DNA of 64,000 nt from Candidatus Heimdallarchaeota archaeon (lineage in GTDB: Archaea; Asgardarchaeota; Heimdallarchaeia; Heimdallarchaeales; Kariarchaeaceae), in the NCBI GenBank assembly GCA_026702845.1, contig JADCLS010000010.1, forward strand, positions 62,001-126,000, written 5' to 3'. The notes under the pieces were generated by a model. It was not told where the DNA came from. It did no database searches and saw nothing but the letters and a program-made list of their open reading frames with translations. Below are positions 46,170 through 56,207 of this stretch, in pieces. A program made the position numbers and the translations under genes. Positions within the stretch are counted from its first letter, which is position 1. Each line of letters starts with the position of its first letter.

Positions 46170-47147
46170 TTACTTTTTCCGGTTAAGTTCATATTCCCTT
46201 CTCCAATCAATCCATTCCTGTATTGCCTCAGCATTTGACTTACTTGGCTTCCAACCCAATTGTTGTTGGATCTTCTCTGTTTTAGCATGAAAATTTTTTC
46301 CAATTAGAACAGCAGTCATCTTGGTAAATGGAGGTTTAAATCCAAATTTACTCCAGAATTCGAAAAATGTCGCCATAAAAAAGAGACTTCTGAAAGAACG
46401 ATTCTTTTCAGGTAAAGGAATATCCATTTGGTCATGTAGTTGGGTAATTACATCTCTAACAGTGGTTTGTTCATTTGACACAACATTGTAACTTTCAACT
46501 TTGGTTTCTTGACGTATGCTTAAAATTACTGCTTGGCATACATCATCAACGTAAACGAGTGGAACAATAATATCTCCATTTTCAACCCATTCAGGTCTTT
46601 TTTTTGCAGTATGATAAAGAATAGGAATAAAGCCTTTGCGATCTCGTCTTCCTACGATATGTCCTGCTCGAAGTAAGGTCACTGTAAAATCAGTAGTTAA
46701 TAGAATTTCCTCACTCTCTAATTTCGTCAATCCATACTTAAACCAGGAAATTCTATTTTTCTTGGTGTTTTCTGTAATCTCAGTATTCCCGACTTGTCCA
46801 TACACTGCTAATGTGCTTATATGAATAATTCTCTTAATATCCTTTCTGGACATATATTGTACAAGATTGACAGTACCATCGTAGTTGACCTCTCTAAAGG
46901 CAGAAATTGGGCCACGATCACTAACATATCCTGCTGTATGAACCACAAGATCTACTGATATATCTAAACTGTCCATAGATTCCTTTGAACTCAAATCTGC
47001 TATCTCATATGGTATTCCTAATGTATCTAGAAATTTTGATTTCTGAGGATTCCTAATTAGTCCTATGACTTCGTGTCCTTTATTTTGGAGAAATTCGCAT
47101 ATATGCCCTCCAAAGTATCCTGTGGCTCCAGTAACAAGAATTTTCAT
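46170..47147 (-). CDS. NAD-dependent epimerase/dehydratase (extended SDR)
   Basis: 325 residues from the ATG at 47147 (MKILVTGATGYFGGHI); Mets at 47156 and 47180 are possible but would extend ahead of the first strand. TGATGYFG is the TGxxGxxG loop, and Y-G-L-T-K supplies the catalytic Tyr-x3-Lys. Extended SDRs convert NDP-sugars or steroid-like alcohols. A hydrophobic stretch near residue 270 (SLFFMATFFEFWSKFG) could sit at a membrane, as in 3-beta-HSD-like members. Confidence 0.8.
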   Translation of the reverse strand: MKILVTGATGYFGGHICEFLQNKGHEVIGLIRNPQKSKFLDTLGIPYEIADLSSKESMDSLDISVDLVVHTAGYVSDRGPISAFREVNYDGTVNLVQYMSRKDIKRIIHISTLAVYGQVGNTEITENTKKNRISWFKYGLTKLESEEILLTTDFTVTLLRAGHIVGRRDRKGFIPILYHTAKKRPEWVENGDIIVPLVYVDDVCQAVILSIRQETKVESYNVVSNEQTTVRDVITQLHDQMDIPLPEKNRSFRSLFFMATFFEFWSKFGFKPPFTKMTAVLIGKNFHAKTEKIQQQLGWKPSKSNAEAIQEWIDWRREYELNRKK

Positions 47148-47316
47148 TAAATTCATGTTTACATACGATAATCTAAGCATTGTGTCTAATTATAATCGAA
47201 ATGTGAAAAGAAAACTAAATCTCACTGCCATTTTTGATATTAATTTACAACTTATCATCAAACCTTAAAATTGAAAAGGAATAATATACCATATCAAATC
47301 GAATAGTTCTAGTAAT

Positions 47317-49098
47317 CTGGATATACTAGTCGTGGGTACAAGTGAGACGGCGATAAGTTTTATTGAGACCTTACTTGATAGTATAGATTTTTCTCATCTA
47401 CTCCAGGTGGTTAGAATGGATGATGCAGTCATGCTCTTATTAGAACACAAATTTTCGATTGTGATACTAGATGCTGATTGTGAACATGTAAATGTAATTA
47501 GTTTTTCAAGAGCGATACGTATTAATCATCCTGCTTCGCGAGTAATTGTACTCTCAAAATCTGATTCGATTGAATTCCTGATTTCTTTGGTCAATTTTGG
47601 TTCTGTTAACTCCTTTATTCAGCCTGATGCTGAAGTTTATGATATCTATAAGGTAATTCTAGAACAACATGCGAGATTCACAATAATAAATATGTTAACT
47701 GAATTAATCAGTAACCCTCCTAGATTTACTCCAGCTTATTTTATGCTCTATGACCCAAAGCTCATGGATCCTAATCTCAAAGATGATTTCTCTTTTATTG
47801 GTTGTATATTTTCGTATGATGATAAGGTGAGATTTTCTTATTTTGATGATTCCCTCTTTGATGGAGATCCTACACTTCTATCACTCTATCTTTCAGCTAT
47901 CCCGATTCTTGGTGAGCGATTACTTTCAGAAAAGGTTCTGATAGACGAAATTAATTTCGAAGGAATTTCAATTCTCTACAATTTTGATGAAGGGTTACAG
48001 CATGCAATATTATTAAGAAATTTGAATAATCTCAATATTAGAAAGGCTGAAAACTTTGTGAGACAATTCATTGCTTTAATCAGTTCCTCATTTGATAATT
48101 CTCTTCGATCAAGAGAACCCATTGAACAGAAGGAAGAACAAGATATACTTCAATCTGTCACAAATTATGTACAGAATAAACTAGGGATCCGTGATCATCA
48201 TGACGAAGATATTTCCATAGTATCTTTTAATTTTGAATACCATTACTCCCTAGGAGAATACATAATAACTCAAATTGATGATCTTTCAGAACTAAAACTA
48301 GAGTTATATCGGCAGAATATCGATATTTTAATGATTCATTCTGAGCATTCAAAGTTGGAAAATTATCAATCAATGCTTAGCATGTTCAAAGAAATCAGTC
48401 CGAAAATTACCCTGATTGAATTGAATGATAATATTACTAAGGAATTGATTTGGAATACTTTGTACCTCAATCAGGTAGATTATCTTATTCCTGATTTTTA
48501 CTCAATTTTTGAAGTTAAAGAAGTAATTGATAATGCTATCTACAAGGCAATTACAATTGAATCCAATATAAAATCACCCTACCCACTAGATTTGCAATTT
48601 GAATTTGAGCAGGAGACCATTGTAAAATCACTTATAAGAATGAGGGATAATTATTTTATTAAAATACCAAGACCGACACTACGAGCAATATATATCATGA
48701 GACATCAAATGTATTATTATCACAAGATATGGTCTGACGAGGGAGTAGTTTTGGAATTTGATGAGCAGGCATTTATCAATTTTATCAATTCCATCGAGAA
48801 ATTCAGTAATGAGATCATGCATGAGCAAAAAATGATCTCAGGAATCAGGTTTGGTAAGGATATGCTGATAATTAAGCAAATCAATGATATAACGATCATT
48901 ATCTTTACCCGTGATGTGAATTTTACTAATTATTTTCTAACTAATAAATACATATACATAGCTGCCATACAGCTATATAGCATTCTTTCTATTGCAAATA
49001 TCCCCACCGCATGGACGATTGAGGAGAATCAAGAGGTTGAACAAATCATGACCGAACTTTTTTTGAATTTCTCAAGTTTGAATACTACTGAATTTTAA
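47317..49098 (+). CDS. Receiver-like / longin-like tandem signalling protein
   Basis: About 593 residues if it starts at the CTG at 47317, 588 from the GTG at 47332; no ATG exists in the open frame. Residues ~1-120 look like a response-regulator receiver (DILVVGTSET, then FSIVILDADCEH with the possible phospho-Asp, then RVIVLSKSD), though the acidic pair after strand 1 is missing. Then a longin/roadblock-like module (FIGCIFSYDDKVRFSYFDDS and FEGISILYNFDEGLQHAILL). The order repeats: a second receiver-like part without Asp (ILMIHSEHS), and a second longin-like part (GVVLEFDEQAFINF and MLIIKQINDITIIIFTR). The duplication and pairing are by eye. Confidence 0.6.
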   Translation: MDILVVGTSETAISFIETLLDSIDFSHLLQVVRMDDAVMLLLEHKFSIVILDADCEHVNVISFSRAIRINHPASRVIVLSKSDSIEFLISLVNFGSVNSFIQPDAEVYDIYKVILEQHARFTIINMLTELISNPPRFTPAYFMLYDPKLMDPNLKDDFSFIGCIFSYDDKVRFSYFDDSLFDGDPTLLSLYLSAIPILGERLLSEKVLIDEINFEGISILYNFDEGLQHAILLRNLNNLNIRKAENFVRQFIALISSSFDNSLRSREPIEQKEEQDILQSVTNYVQNKLGIRDHHDEDISIVSFNFEYHYSLGEYIITQIDDLSELKLELYRQNIDILMIHSEHSKLENYQSMLSMFKEISPKITLIELNDNITKELIWNTLYLNQVDYLIPDFYSIFEVKEVIDNAIYKAITIESNIKSPYPLDLQFEFEQETIVKSLIRMRDNYFIKIPRPTLRAIYIMRHQMYYYHKIWSDEGVVLEFDEQAFINFINSIEKFSNEIMHEQKMISGIRFGKDMLIIKQINDITIIIFTRDVNFTNYFLTNKYIYIAAIQLYSILSIANIPTAWTIEENQEVEQIMTELFLNFSSLNTTEF

Positions 49099-49879
49099 TT
49101 CTTGATCGTCTTCTTATCATTGGTAATATAATCAAACCCATAATAACAAGCGTATTATTGAACTCTAAAGCATTAATCTGGTCAGCGGGATTTGCAGGTG
49201 CTGTTGGCTTCTGTTCCGGAATACAAGATCCACCTACGTATTCCTTAGCAGCTATAGGTTCATTACTGATAATGATATCATCAATACAAGTGGTCACATT
49301 ATTATTCCCACTAAGCCAAATATCTTGGTAAAATTCAATACTCAGAAGTTGTTTTCCTGAGTATTCTGTGAACTTTGCATTGATATTTTCAAAGGAATGT
49401 TCTATTTCCTGATTAATATCGAGGATAATATATTTCCATTCTCCATAGTTGTATTCAGGATGTGGAGTTGAGTAGTGTGGATGGAAATCATCTCCTCCCC
49501 ACCAAGAATTTCTCTGGAAAAAAGAAATAGAGAAATACTGATCATTATCATCGATCATTGTGATCGAAAGGAGTGTATTAACCAAAACTGAATAATATGC
49601 AAAACCAATATAGATATTGTCTCCGTAATCGAAGTTTATTTCATTAAATAATGAATCAGGATGATCTCTGACAGGATCAGAGAAAAAATATAATCCATAA
49701 TTTCCAGAATATTTGGCATCCTCTGTGATCTTTACATCCATTGTTCCTGATCTGTTATAAACATCAAATCCATACCCTGAAACTTCACTAACATCTTCAA
49801 AGTCAATAGTAATTCCATCTGCATTGACTAGTAAGAGTTGACTAAGGAGAACGATCAAAATAATTAGTGATTCTTTCAT
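49085..49879 (-). CDS. Secreted surface protein with C-terminal anchor
   Basis: 264 residues from the ATG at 49879 (MKESLIILIVLLSQLLLVNA, a clean signal peptide). The extracellular part is a beta-sandwich-like domain rich in aromatic residues (NSWWGGDDFHPHYS), like carbohydrate-binding modules in general shape. A Pro-rich stretch (EQKPTAPANPADQ) leads to the C-terminal helix LVIMGLIILPMI and a basic tail RRRSRIKIQ. The tail resembles that of the protein at 19025-19654. It overlaps the end of the previous gene by 14 bases on the opposite strand. Confidence 0.6.
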   Translation of the reverse strand: MKESLIILIVLLSQLLLVNADGITIDFEDVSEVSGYGFDVYNRSGTMDVKITEDAKYSGNYGLYFFSDPVRDHPDSLFNEINFDYGDNIYIGFAYYSVLVNTLLSITMIDDNDQYFSISFFQRNSWWGGDDFHPHYSTPHPEYNYGEWKYIILDINQEIEHSFENINAKFTEYSGKQLLSIEFYQDIWLSGNNNVTTCIDDIIISNEPIAAKEYVGGSCIPEQKPTAPANPADQINALEFNNTLVIMGLIILPMIRRRSRIKIQ

Positions 49880-50205
49880 TACCAAAGTTGAAAATCTGGC
49901 CTTTATTATGATTTTCACAAACTAATGAATTATTGATTTTGCATCTATGAGTAGTTTGATAGAAGATGACTGCTTCTTCTTTACTCATCATTGAGATGAG
50001 TTCAATTTCGATTATTCTCTCTTCCAATGTGATTTCGATATGCCTTCTTACCTCTAGATCTATACATTGAAATCACATCTAAGTATACAAAGATGGCAAT
50101 GATTGATCACTATAGATTACTAAGTCCAAGTTTATTGATCTATGTTTGATCAATCAATTATACAATAATGCGAGACTTGATAATTTAGTAGAACACACAG
50201 TCGTT

Positions 50206-51264
50206 ATGGATACATATAAAGTTGCGATCATTGGTACTGGATTTGGCACTAAAGTTCAAGCCCCTGCTTTTCAGGCAGATCAACGATTTGAAGTTGTGGC
50301 ATTGGCTGGTCGAAACACTGAAAAAACCAAACAACTTGCGAGTAATCTGGAAATTCCATTTTCTACAGGTTCTTGGAAAGAAGTATTAAAAGAAGATGTA
50401 GATCTTATTTCTGTCGCCACACCTCCTTATCTACACTACGAGATGGCCAAACAAGTATTGAAGTCCGGTAAACACCTTCTGTTAGAAAAACCCACCACCA
50501 GTACAGCTTATGAGGCTAAAAAATTGTATCGATATGCACGTGATGAGGAGTTAGTTGGACTCCTTTCTCATGAATTTCGATTCCTACCTGAACGAGCTTA
50601 CATTCATGATTTATTACAGGATGGAGCTATCGGAAAAGTAAGAGAAGTTCATCTACAACAATTCTATACATTTGGTGCTGCATCAATAGTAGCTAACTTT
50701 GGCTGGTTTTGGCGATCATCTAATGATGGAGGAATTCTAGGTGCTCTAGGTAGTCATCTAATCGATTGGGTACGTTATACTCTCAATGAAGAATTTGTCG
50801 ATATTCAGGGTCAGATCTATACTAGAGTACCTTGGAAAACAGATAATTATGCCACTCATAAGGTAACTGCAGATGATGGGTTCTCATTCAATTTTACAAG
50901 TGATTCTGGAATAACTGGTACAATATCAAGTTCAGGTTCTGTACATCATACTCTTCCCTCTCGTTTAGTAATTGGAGGAGAAGATGGAACTTTAATGCTT
51001 GATGGTAAAGAAGTCAAGATGGGAATGGCAGGGGAGACACTTGAAACCCTTCAAGTTCCAGAGAAATATGGCTTGGATAATTCACAGGTGGAGAAAGATG
51101 CTAGAATACCTCCTTATATGAAGTTACTTGAAATATTGACTCAATCCTTGGATAAAGGTGTTTCCTTAAGTCCTTCTTTGTACGACGGGTGGAAGAATCA
51201 GCAAATTTTAGATGCTGTAAAGCTAAGTAATCAGACAGGAACAAAGCAGTTGATTACTGATTAG
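50206..51264 (+). CDS. Gfo/Idh/MocA family oxidoreductase
   Basis: 352 residues from the ATG at 50206 (MDTYKVAIIGTGFG); an upstream TTG at 50146 would add 20 residues before the Rossmann strand. N-terminal NAD(P)-binding domain with GTGFGTKVQAPA, VATPPYLHYE, and the family motif LLLEKPTT (EKP with the catalytic Lys region). The C-terminal alpha/beta domain is typical. The enzymes oxidise or reduce sugars, inositols or related compounds with NAD(P). Its substrate is unknown; a GH3 gene lies 2.5 kb downstream. Confidence 0.87.
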   Translation: MDTYKVAIIGTGFGTKVQAPAFQADQRFEVVALAGRNTEKTKQLASNLEIPFSTGSWKEVLKEDVDLISVATPPYLHYEMAKQVLKSGKHLLLEKPTTSTAYEAKKLYRYARDEELVGLLSHEFRFLPERAYIHDLLQDGAIGKVREVHLQQFYTFGAASIVANFGWFWRSSNDGGILGALGSHLIDWVRYTLNEEFVDIQGQIYTRVPWKTDNYATHKVTADDGFSFNFTSDSGITGTISSSGSVHHTLPSRLVIGGEDGTLMLDGKEVKMGMAGETLETLQVPEKYGLDNSQVEKDARIPPYMKLLEILTQSLDKGVSLSPSLYDGWKNQQILDAVKLSNQTGTKQLITD

Positions 51265-51273
51265 AGGATTGAG

Positions 51274-51504
51274 ATGTCGATAATAATTAGTAGGCCTCGT
51301 CAGACAGGTCGATCCAAAAACAGAGATAGACAGCATTTCAAATGTCAGAGTAAAGAATGTGAGAAAAAGGCTGAAAGGAAATGTGTGGGTTGCAAAAAGC
51401 ATTTCTGTATCAGCTGCTCCGTCATCTGTCCTCAATGCAAGAAAGCTTTTTGTCTAGGTTGTGAACGTATGCATGCACATGAGAATCCAGATAATTATGT
51501 ATAG
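51274..51504 (+). CDS. Small cysteine-rich (B-box-like zinc) protein
   Basis: 76 residues. A basic N-terminus (RPRQTGRSKNRDRQH) followed by CQSKECEKKAERKCVGCKK, then HFCISCSVICPQCKKAFC and LGCERMHAHENP. The C-x4-C...C-x2-C...C-x2-C...C-x2-C...H-x-H order resembles B-box type zinc fingers, which mediate protein contacts in eukaryotes. It begins 9 bases after the oxidoreductase stop and is likely co-transcribed. Function unknown. Confidence 0.6.
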   Translation: MSIIISRPRQTGRSKNRDRQHFKCQSKECEKKAERKCVGCKKHFCISCSVICPQCKKAFCLGCERMHAHENPDNYV

Positions 51505-51540
51505 AGAAAATTTTATTGAAAGAATATGAATTCCATTGAT

Positions 51541-53559
51541 CTATTTATTCTCAAAAATCTGACGAAGTAATTTTACTAGATCTTGAAAGTTGTAAGGTTT
51601 CACTAATTTTCCTATATATCCATAATCAGAATATTTTTCGATGATAAAATCTTTGCTATACCCACTGGATACGACGATCTTAGCATTTGGATCTAATTCA
51701 AGCAATCGTTTTTTAACCTCATCTCCACTTAATCCTCCTGGAATTGTTAAATCTAGAATAATTAGTTTGATTGCTTCTTTGTTCTGCAAAGATTCGAAAA
51801 CCTCTATTGTATCATATCCATTTGCAGTACTTATTACATTATACCCAAATTTTGATAGTAGTTTTGATAGACTATCCCTTATTAGCTCTTCATCATCTAG
51901 AATCAAAATATTTCCAGTATCTTTGAATTTGAAATTTCTGTTCTCTTTAATGGTGATCAGATTAGTATCAATTTCTTTTATATTAGGTAATATTAATGTA
52001 ACAGTAGTACCTTTACCTAGTTCTGATTCTATCTGAATTTCTCCTTTATGTTTTTTCATAATTGCTAGGCTAGAAGTCAATCCCAAACCTGTTCCATTTG
52101 CCTTGGTAGTAAAAAATGGTTCAAATATTTTCTTTTGATTTTTCTCACTTATTCCTTCTCCTGTATCAGCAATAATAATCTTGATCATTGTATCGGTACC
52201 TGTTTCAGATATACTAGAAGCCATTTGGACAGTAATATTGACAGATCCATTATTATTCCTAACTGCAAAATCTGCATTCAAACAGATATTTTGAATTACT
52301 TGGGAAATTTGTGCCTTATCTACTTTTACATAGATTTCTTCCTCGATAACAATTTCTGGAACTGTCCTAGATCCATGAAAACTAAATTTAACTACTTCTT
52401 CTACTAATTGTCCAAGATTTACAAATTCTAGATTAGGTTCTAAATCCTTTGAAATTTTTAACAATTGATCAGTAATGCTTGAAGCCCTTTTGGAAGCAAT
52501 CATGATATTATTTAATGCAATATTTAATTGATCATTATCAATTTCCAACAATTGTGCAATGGAAACATTTCCTGTAATCACATTCAAGAGATTATTAAAA
52601 TCATGAGCTAGTCCACCAGCAAGCTGAGATATGCCATCTAATTTGCTAGCATCGATAAGTTTCTCTTCTAAGCGCAATCTCGGAGTTATATCTCTCAATA
52701 CGCCATATAATCTACCATCGGATAATTTTTTTCCAGTAATCTCAACAGGAATGATACTGCCATCTTTTTTGATCATTGGTCTGGTTTGTACAATAATTTC
52801 TCCAAATTCTGTTTTATATATGCGTGCGGGATTTTTTTCCAAATCATCCTTTGGAATCAGATCTTCGATATGCATATTAAGCCATTCCTCTTCAGAATAT
52901 CCCGTTAATTCACAGGCCTTTGAATTTACAAGAACATATTTTCCATCTGGAGTTGCTATAGTAATAGCATCTACTGAATATTCAATCAATTCCCTGTATT
53001 TTGACTCGCTTTTACGTAATTCTTCCAGAGCTGTATGTTTATCTATTGCAGTAGAAAGGATATAACTAATTGATGTCATGAAATTAATATCATCGTCAGT
53101 GTAATCTCTGAGAGCAATAGAATGTGCACCCAGTACCCCCCAAATCCCCTTTCTACCCAGTATTACGACACTAATTCCACTCTTTACACCGTGATTGATG
53201 AGTAAATCTGGACCAGTAAACCTTGTTTCATTGATTAAGTCAGGAACTACAACTGGTTCCTTTTGCAATAAAGTATACCCCGCTTGTGACTTCTCTTTGG
53301 TTTTTACACAGGCAACGCCAACAATTCCTTCGTGCCAACCCACTCCCTTCAATAACAACAATTCATCTTCAGATATTAATTTAAGCACTTTACAATATTT
53401 AACATTCAAAGTATTGGCAGTAGTCTCAACAGCTAATTGAAATAATTCTTCTATGTCATCTATCGTTAACGCAAGTTGTCCTAATTTAGCTACTTGGAAT
53501 TGATAATTTGATTGTTTTATCAAATGTTTGCTTTCTTTAAGGGTAGGAAGTGAAGTCAT
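51541..53559 (-). CDS. Hybrid histidine kinase: GAF-PAS-HisKA-HATPase-REC
   Basis: 672 residues, no membrane segment, so a cytosolic sensor. GAF at ~25-170 (ISVVILGRKGIWGVLGAHS), PAS at ~185-300 (YRELIEYSVDAITIATPDG), HisKA with H in LAGGLAHDFNNLLN, HATPase with ICLNADFAV (N box), ADTGEG (G1) and GTGLGL (G2), and a C-terminal receiver with ILILDDEELI and the phospho-Asp in IILDLTIPG. Autophosphorylation is followed by transfer to the attached receiver. The output partner is not adjacent. Confidence 0.9.
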   Translation of the reverse strand: MTSLPTLKESKHLIKQSNYQFQVAKLGQLALTIDDIEELFQLAVETTANTLNVKYCKVLKLISEDELLLLKGVGWHEGIVGVACVKTKEKSQAGYTLLQKEPVVVPDLINETRFTGPDLLINHGVKSGISVVILGRKGIWGVLGAHSIALRDYTDDDINFMTSISYILSTAIDKHTALEELRKSESKYRELIEYSVDAITIATPDGKYVLVNSKACELTGYSEEEWLNMHIEDLIPKDDLEKNPARIYKTEFGEIIVQTRPMIKKDGSIIPVEITGKKLSDGRLYGVLRDITPRLRLEEKLIDASKLDGISQLAGGLAHDFNNLLNVITGNVSIAQLLEIDNDQLNIALNNIMIASKRASSITDQLLKISKDLEPNLEFVNLGQLVEEVVKFSFHGSRTVPEIVIEEEIYVKVDKAQISQVIQNICLNADFAVRNNNGSVNITVQMASSISETGTDTMIKIIIADTGEGISEKNQKKIFEPFFTTKANGTGLGLTSSLAIMKKHKGEIQIESELGKGTTVTLILPNIKEIDTNLITIKENRNFKFKDTGNILILDDEELIRDSLSKLLSKFGYNVISTANGYDTIEVFESLQNKEAIKLIILDLTIPGGLSGDEVKKRLLELDPNAKIVVSSGYSKDFIIEKYSDYGYIGKLVKPYNFQDLVKLLRQIFENK

Positions 53560-53750
53560 TCCTTTATATACTTATTCAATTAGATTTATGAATACAAATC
53601 CATGAAGAATTGATTTTTGCCAAGTAAGGGTATTTATTAATCACATAAATCCGTTCAGAACCTCGAAAAGAATAATATTGATATTATATATATCCCAAAT
53701 CACTTATCCGCTTTCAATTCACAAAATTCGATGAATTGAAGCAATCAAAA

Positions 53751-56117
53751 TTAAAATAAATACAATATTTTACCTAATATTGACCTTCTGCTGGTTCTAT
53801 TCATCAACCATATCAATGCAGCAAGTCTTCTATTAGTCATAATCCTACCCTGAGTCATGGAGACAAAATTCTTCATTGGCATATTATCAATGAATTCAGA
53901 CATCATATCTGCATCAGCAATGGGATTACCGCCCTCATCCATTATATCATCTGAAATTACTGTTTCTAAAACTTGTTTCATAATACTTTGATAAATCTTT
54001 TTACCTATAATATGATCCTTGATCTGCTCCATACGTGTGTATCTGTTGATTTTCAAAGATGGTTTGAAATCAACTCGTTTTACGTATATAGGTTCATTTA
54101 TAGGTTCAATCCATGGTTTTGTTGCCTTGATATCAAGAATATGGGTTAATTTAATATCCTGGGAAGATGATCCTACAAGAATCTCGTACTCTCCTCCTTT
54201 AACATGCCAATCCATCATCTTGGTATTATAGTAGGCAAAACTCCTGAAATCAAGTTTTATTGCTACTTCCTTTGATTCCCCAGGTTCAAGGGCAACCTTA
54301 ATAAAACCCTTGAGTTCCTTATGTGGTCTGTCAATTATGGGTTCTTTTTCAGATACATATAGTTGCACTATTTCCTTACCAAATCTTTCACCTGTATTCT
54401 TAATTGTAACAAAGATCTCAATTGCATTCTCATCTGTAAGTTCATTTGTCACACTATTACTCTTGGCTCGTATCTTCTCATATTCAAAGCTAGTATAGCT
54501 TATCCCATATCCAAAGGGAAAAGCAACTTTTTTGTTGTATTTCTCATGAAATCGATAACCGACATAAATACCTTCCTTGTACTCCACCTCCTCCTCTCCA
54601 GGATAGTTTCCATAGCTGGGATCATCCCGTTCATCTAAAATAAATGATTCTGATAATTTGGCACTTGGATTGACAGTACCTGTGAGAATATCTACGATTG
54701 CTCCTGCTCCTGCCTCTCCTAGTAAACCTGTGAATAATAATCCTCTTACTTGATCTCTGAATGGTATCTTAACTGCTGAACCTCCAGTTATCACCACAAT
54801 GATATTACTATTTACTTCTAGTACTTTATTAACCAACTTTAATTGATTTGGAGGCATATCAAGATGCTTGCGATCTACTCCTTCATTTTCATAGCGATCA
54901 GGCAGACCAACAAAAACAATGACTTTTTCTACTTTTTTTGCTAGATTCTGAGCTTCATTCAAGTATTCCTCAATATCTTCATCCTTGAGAGTATCATACC
55001 CCTTGGCAAACTCTACATTCATAATTTTCTTGAATTCATCTATAGTTTTATCCACCTTGTAAGGATTGATATTGGAAGATCCACCACCTTGAAATCTAAT
55101 TTTCTCAGCCATTTCACCTATGATTCCAATCTTGTCCTCTTGTTTTATAGGCAGAATGTCATCATTTTTCAGTAAAGTAATGCATTCAGATGCAATCTGT
55201 CTTGCTTTGTTATGATGAGCATCTTTATCATAACTATACTCTTTTTTATTGTTGTTTCCCCTGATGAGTAATTTAACGATATTTTCTGCTGCTCTATCTA
55301 ATTCTTTCATATCTAAAGTGCCATTTTTTACTGATTCAAGTATATGAGATGGTCCTACATCACCTGATGTAGGCATCTCCAAATCAAGACCCCCAGCAAT
55401 ATCAACACCTAGTCTATCTGCAGCACCCCAATCGGTCAATACGACACCTTCATAACCCCAGTCAGATCTCAATACATCTTTGAGTAGATGGTCATTTTGA
55501 CAGGCATAGAGCCCATTAATTCGATTATATGCTCCCATTATTGTCCAAGGTTTTCCCATCTTTACTGGTTCTTCAAACGCTGCAAGATAGATTTCTCTCA
55601 AGGTTCTCTCATCAACGATGGCATTTATAGTCATCCTTCGTTTCTCTTGATTATTTGCGACAAAGTGTTTGAGAGATGTACCTACTCCTTTGCTTTGGAC
55701 TCCATTAATCCAAGCAGTAGCCATTTTTCCTGCTAAAAATGGATCTTCACTGAAATACTCGAAATTTCTACCACAGAGAGGAGTCCTTTTGATATTTACT
55801 CCTGGTCCAAGTATAACCTGTACATCCTCGGTGAGACATGTTTCTCCCAAATTCTCACCTAATTCATAGATTAATTCAGGATTGAAGGAATTCGCAAGTG
55901 CTGATGCTGTAGGGTAACATATTGCCTCTACTGATCCTGTGCCCATTTCGAGTGAACTAATATCCCTTTCCTTACGTAAACCATGAGGTCCATCAGAGAC
56001 CACAATTCTTTCAAGATTGGCACTAGGAATAGGTTGGATCTCCCACATACTCTTACCTGTGCAAAGTTTGGCTTTCTCCTCTAATGAGAGGGACTGCACG
56101 ATTTTTTTTGCATCCAT
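53751..56117 (-). CDS. Glycoside hydrolase family 3 (beta-glucosidase-like)
   Basis: 788 residues without a signal peptide, hence probably cytosolic. N-terminal GH3 TIM barrel: SDGPHGLRKE, LKHFVANNQEKRR, and GVVLTDWGAAD with the nucleophile Asp. The second domain with ENEGVDRKHLDMP supplies the acid/base region. A fibronectin type III-like domain lies near residues 580-670 (PHKELKGFIKVALEPGESKE), and a ~100-residue tail is extra. It hydrolyses beta-linked glucosides or related sugars from the non-reducing end. In Asgard archaea it points to use of plant- or microbe-derived sugars. Confidence 0.92.
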   Translation of the reverse strand: MDAKKIVQSLSLEEKAKLCTGKSMWEIQPIPSANLERIVVSDGPHGLRKERDISSLEMGTGSVEAICYPTASALANSFNPELIYELGENLGETCLTEDVQVILGPGVNIKRTPLCGRNFEYFSEDPFLAGKMATAWINGVQSKGVGTSLKHFVANNQEKRRMTINAIVDERTLREIYLAAFEEPVKMGKPWTIMGAYNRINGLYACQNDHLLKDVLRSDWGYEGVVLTDWGAADRLGVDIAGGLDLEMPTSGDVGPSHILESVKNGTLDMKELDRAAENIVKLLIRGNNNKKEYSYDKDAHHNKARQIASECITLLKNDDILPIKQEDKIGIIGEMAEKIRFQGGGSSNINPYKVDKTIDEFKKIMNVEFAKGYDTLKDEDIEEYLNEAQNLAKKVEKVIVFVGLPDRYENEGVDRKHLDMPPNQLKLVNKVLEVNSNIIVVITGGSAVKIPFRDQVRGLLFTGLLGEAGAGAIVDILTGTVNPSAKLSESFILDERDDPSYGNYPGEEEVEYKEGIYVGYRFHEKYNKKVAFPFGYGISYTSFEYEKIRAKSNSVTNELTDENAIEIFVTIKNTGERFGKEIVQLYVSEKEPIIDRPHKELKGFIKVALEPGESKEVAIKLDFRSFAYYNTKMMDWHVKGGEYEILVGSSSQDIKLTHILDIKATKPWIEPINEPIYVKRVDFKPSLKINRYTRMEQIKDHIIGKKIYQSIMKQVLETVISDDIMDEGGNPIADADMMSEFIDNMPMKNFVSMTQGRIMTNRRLAALIWLMNRTSRRSILGKILYLF

Positions 56118-56207
56118 AGGTCAATTAATTTTACTTGAAAATAAAAAGGTTCAAGCAATCATACTTGAGAATAAAAAGATTCTAATAATAAAAATATCAA
56201 TATACTA

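Noticed and set aside
51641..53440. Plus-strand frames opposite the hybrid histidine kinase
   Set aside because: All overlap conserved kinase motifs on the minus strand and show antisense-type composition.
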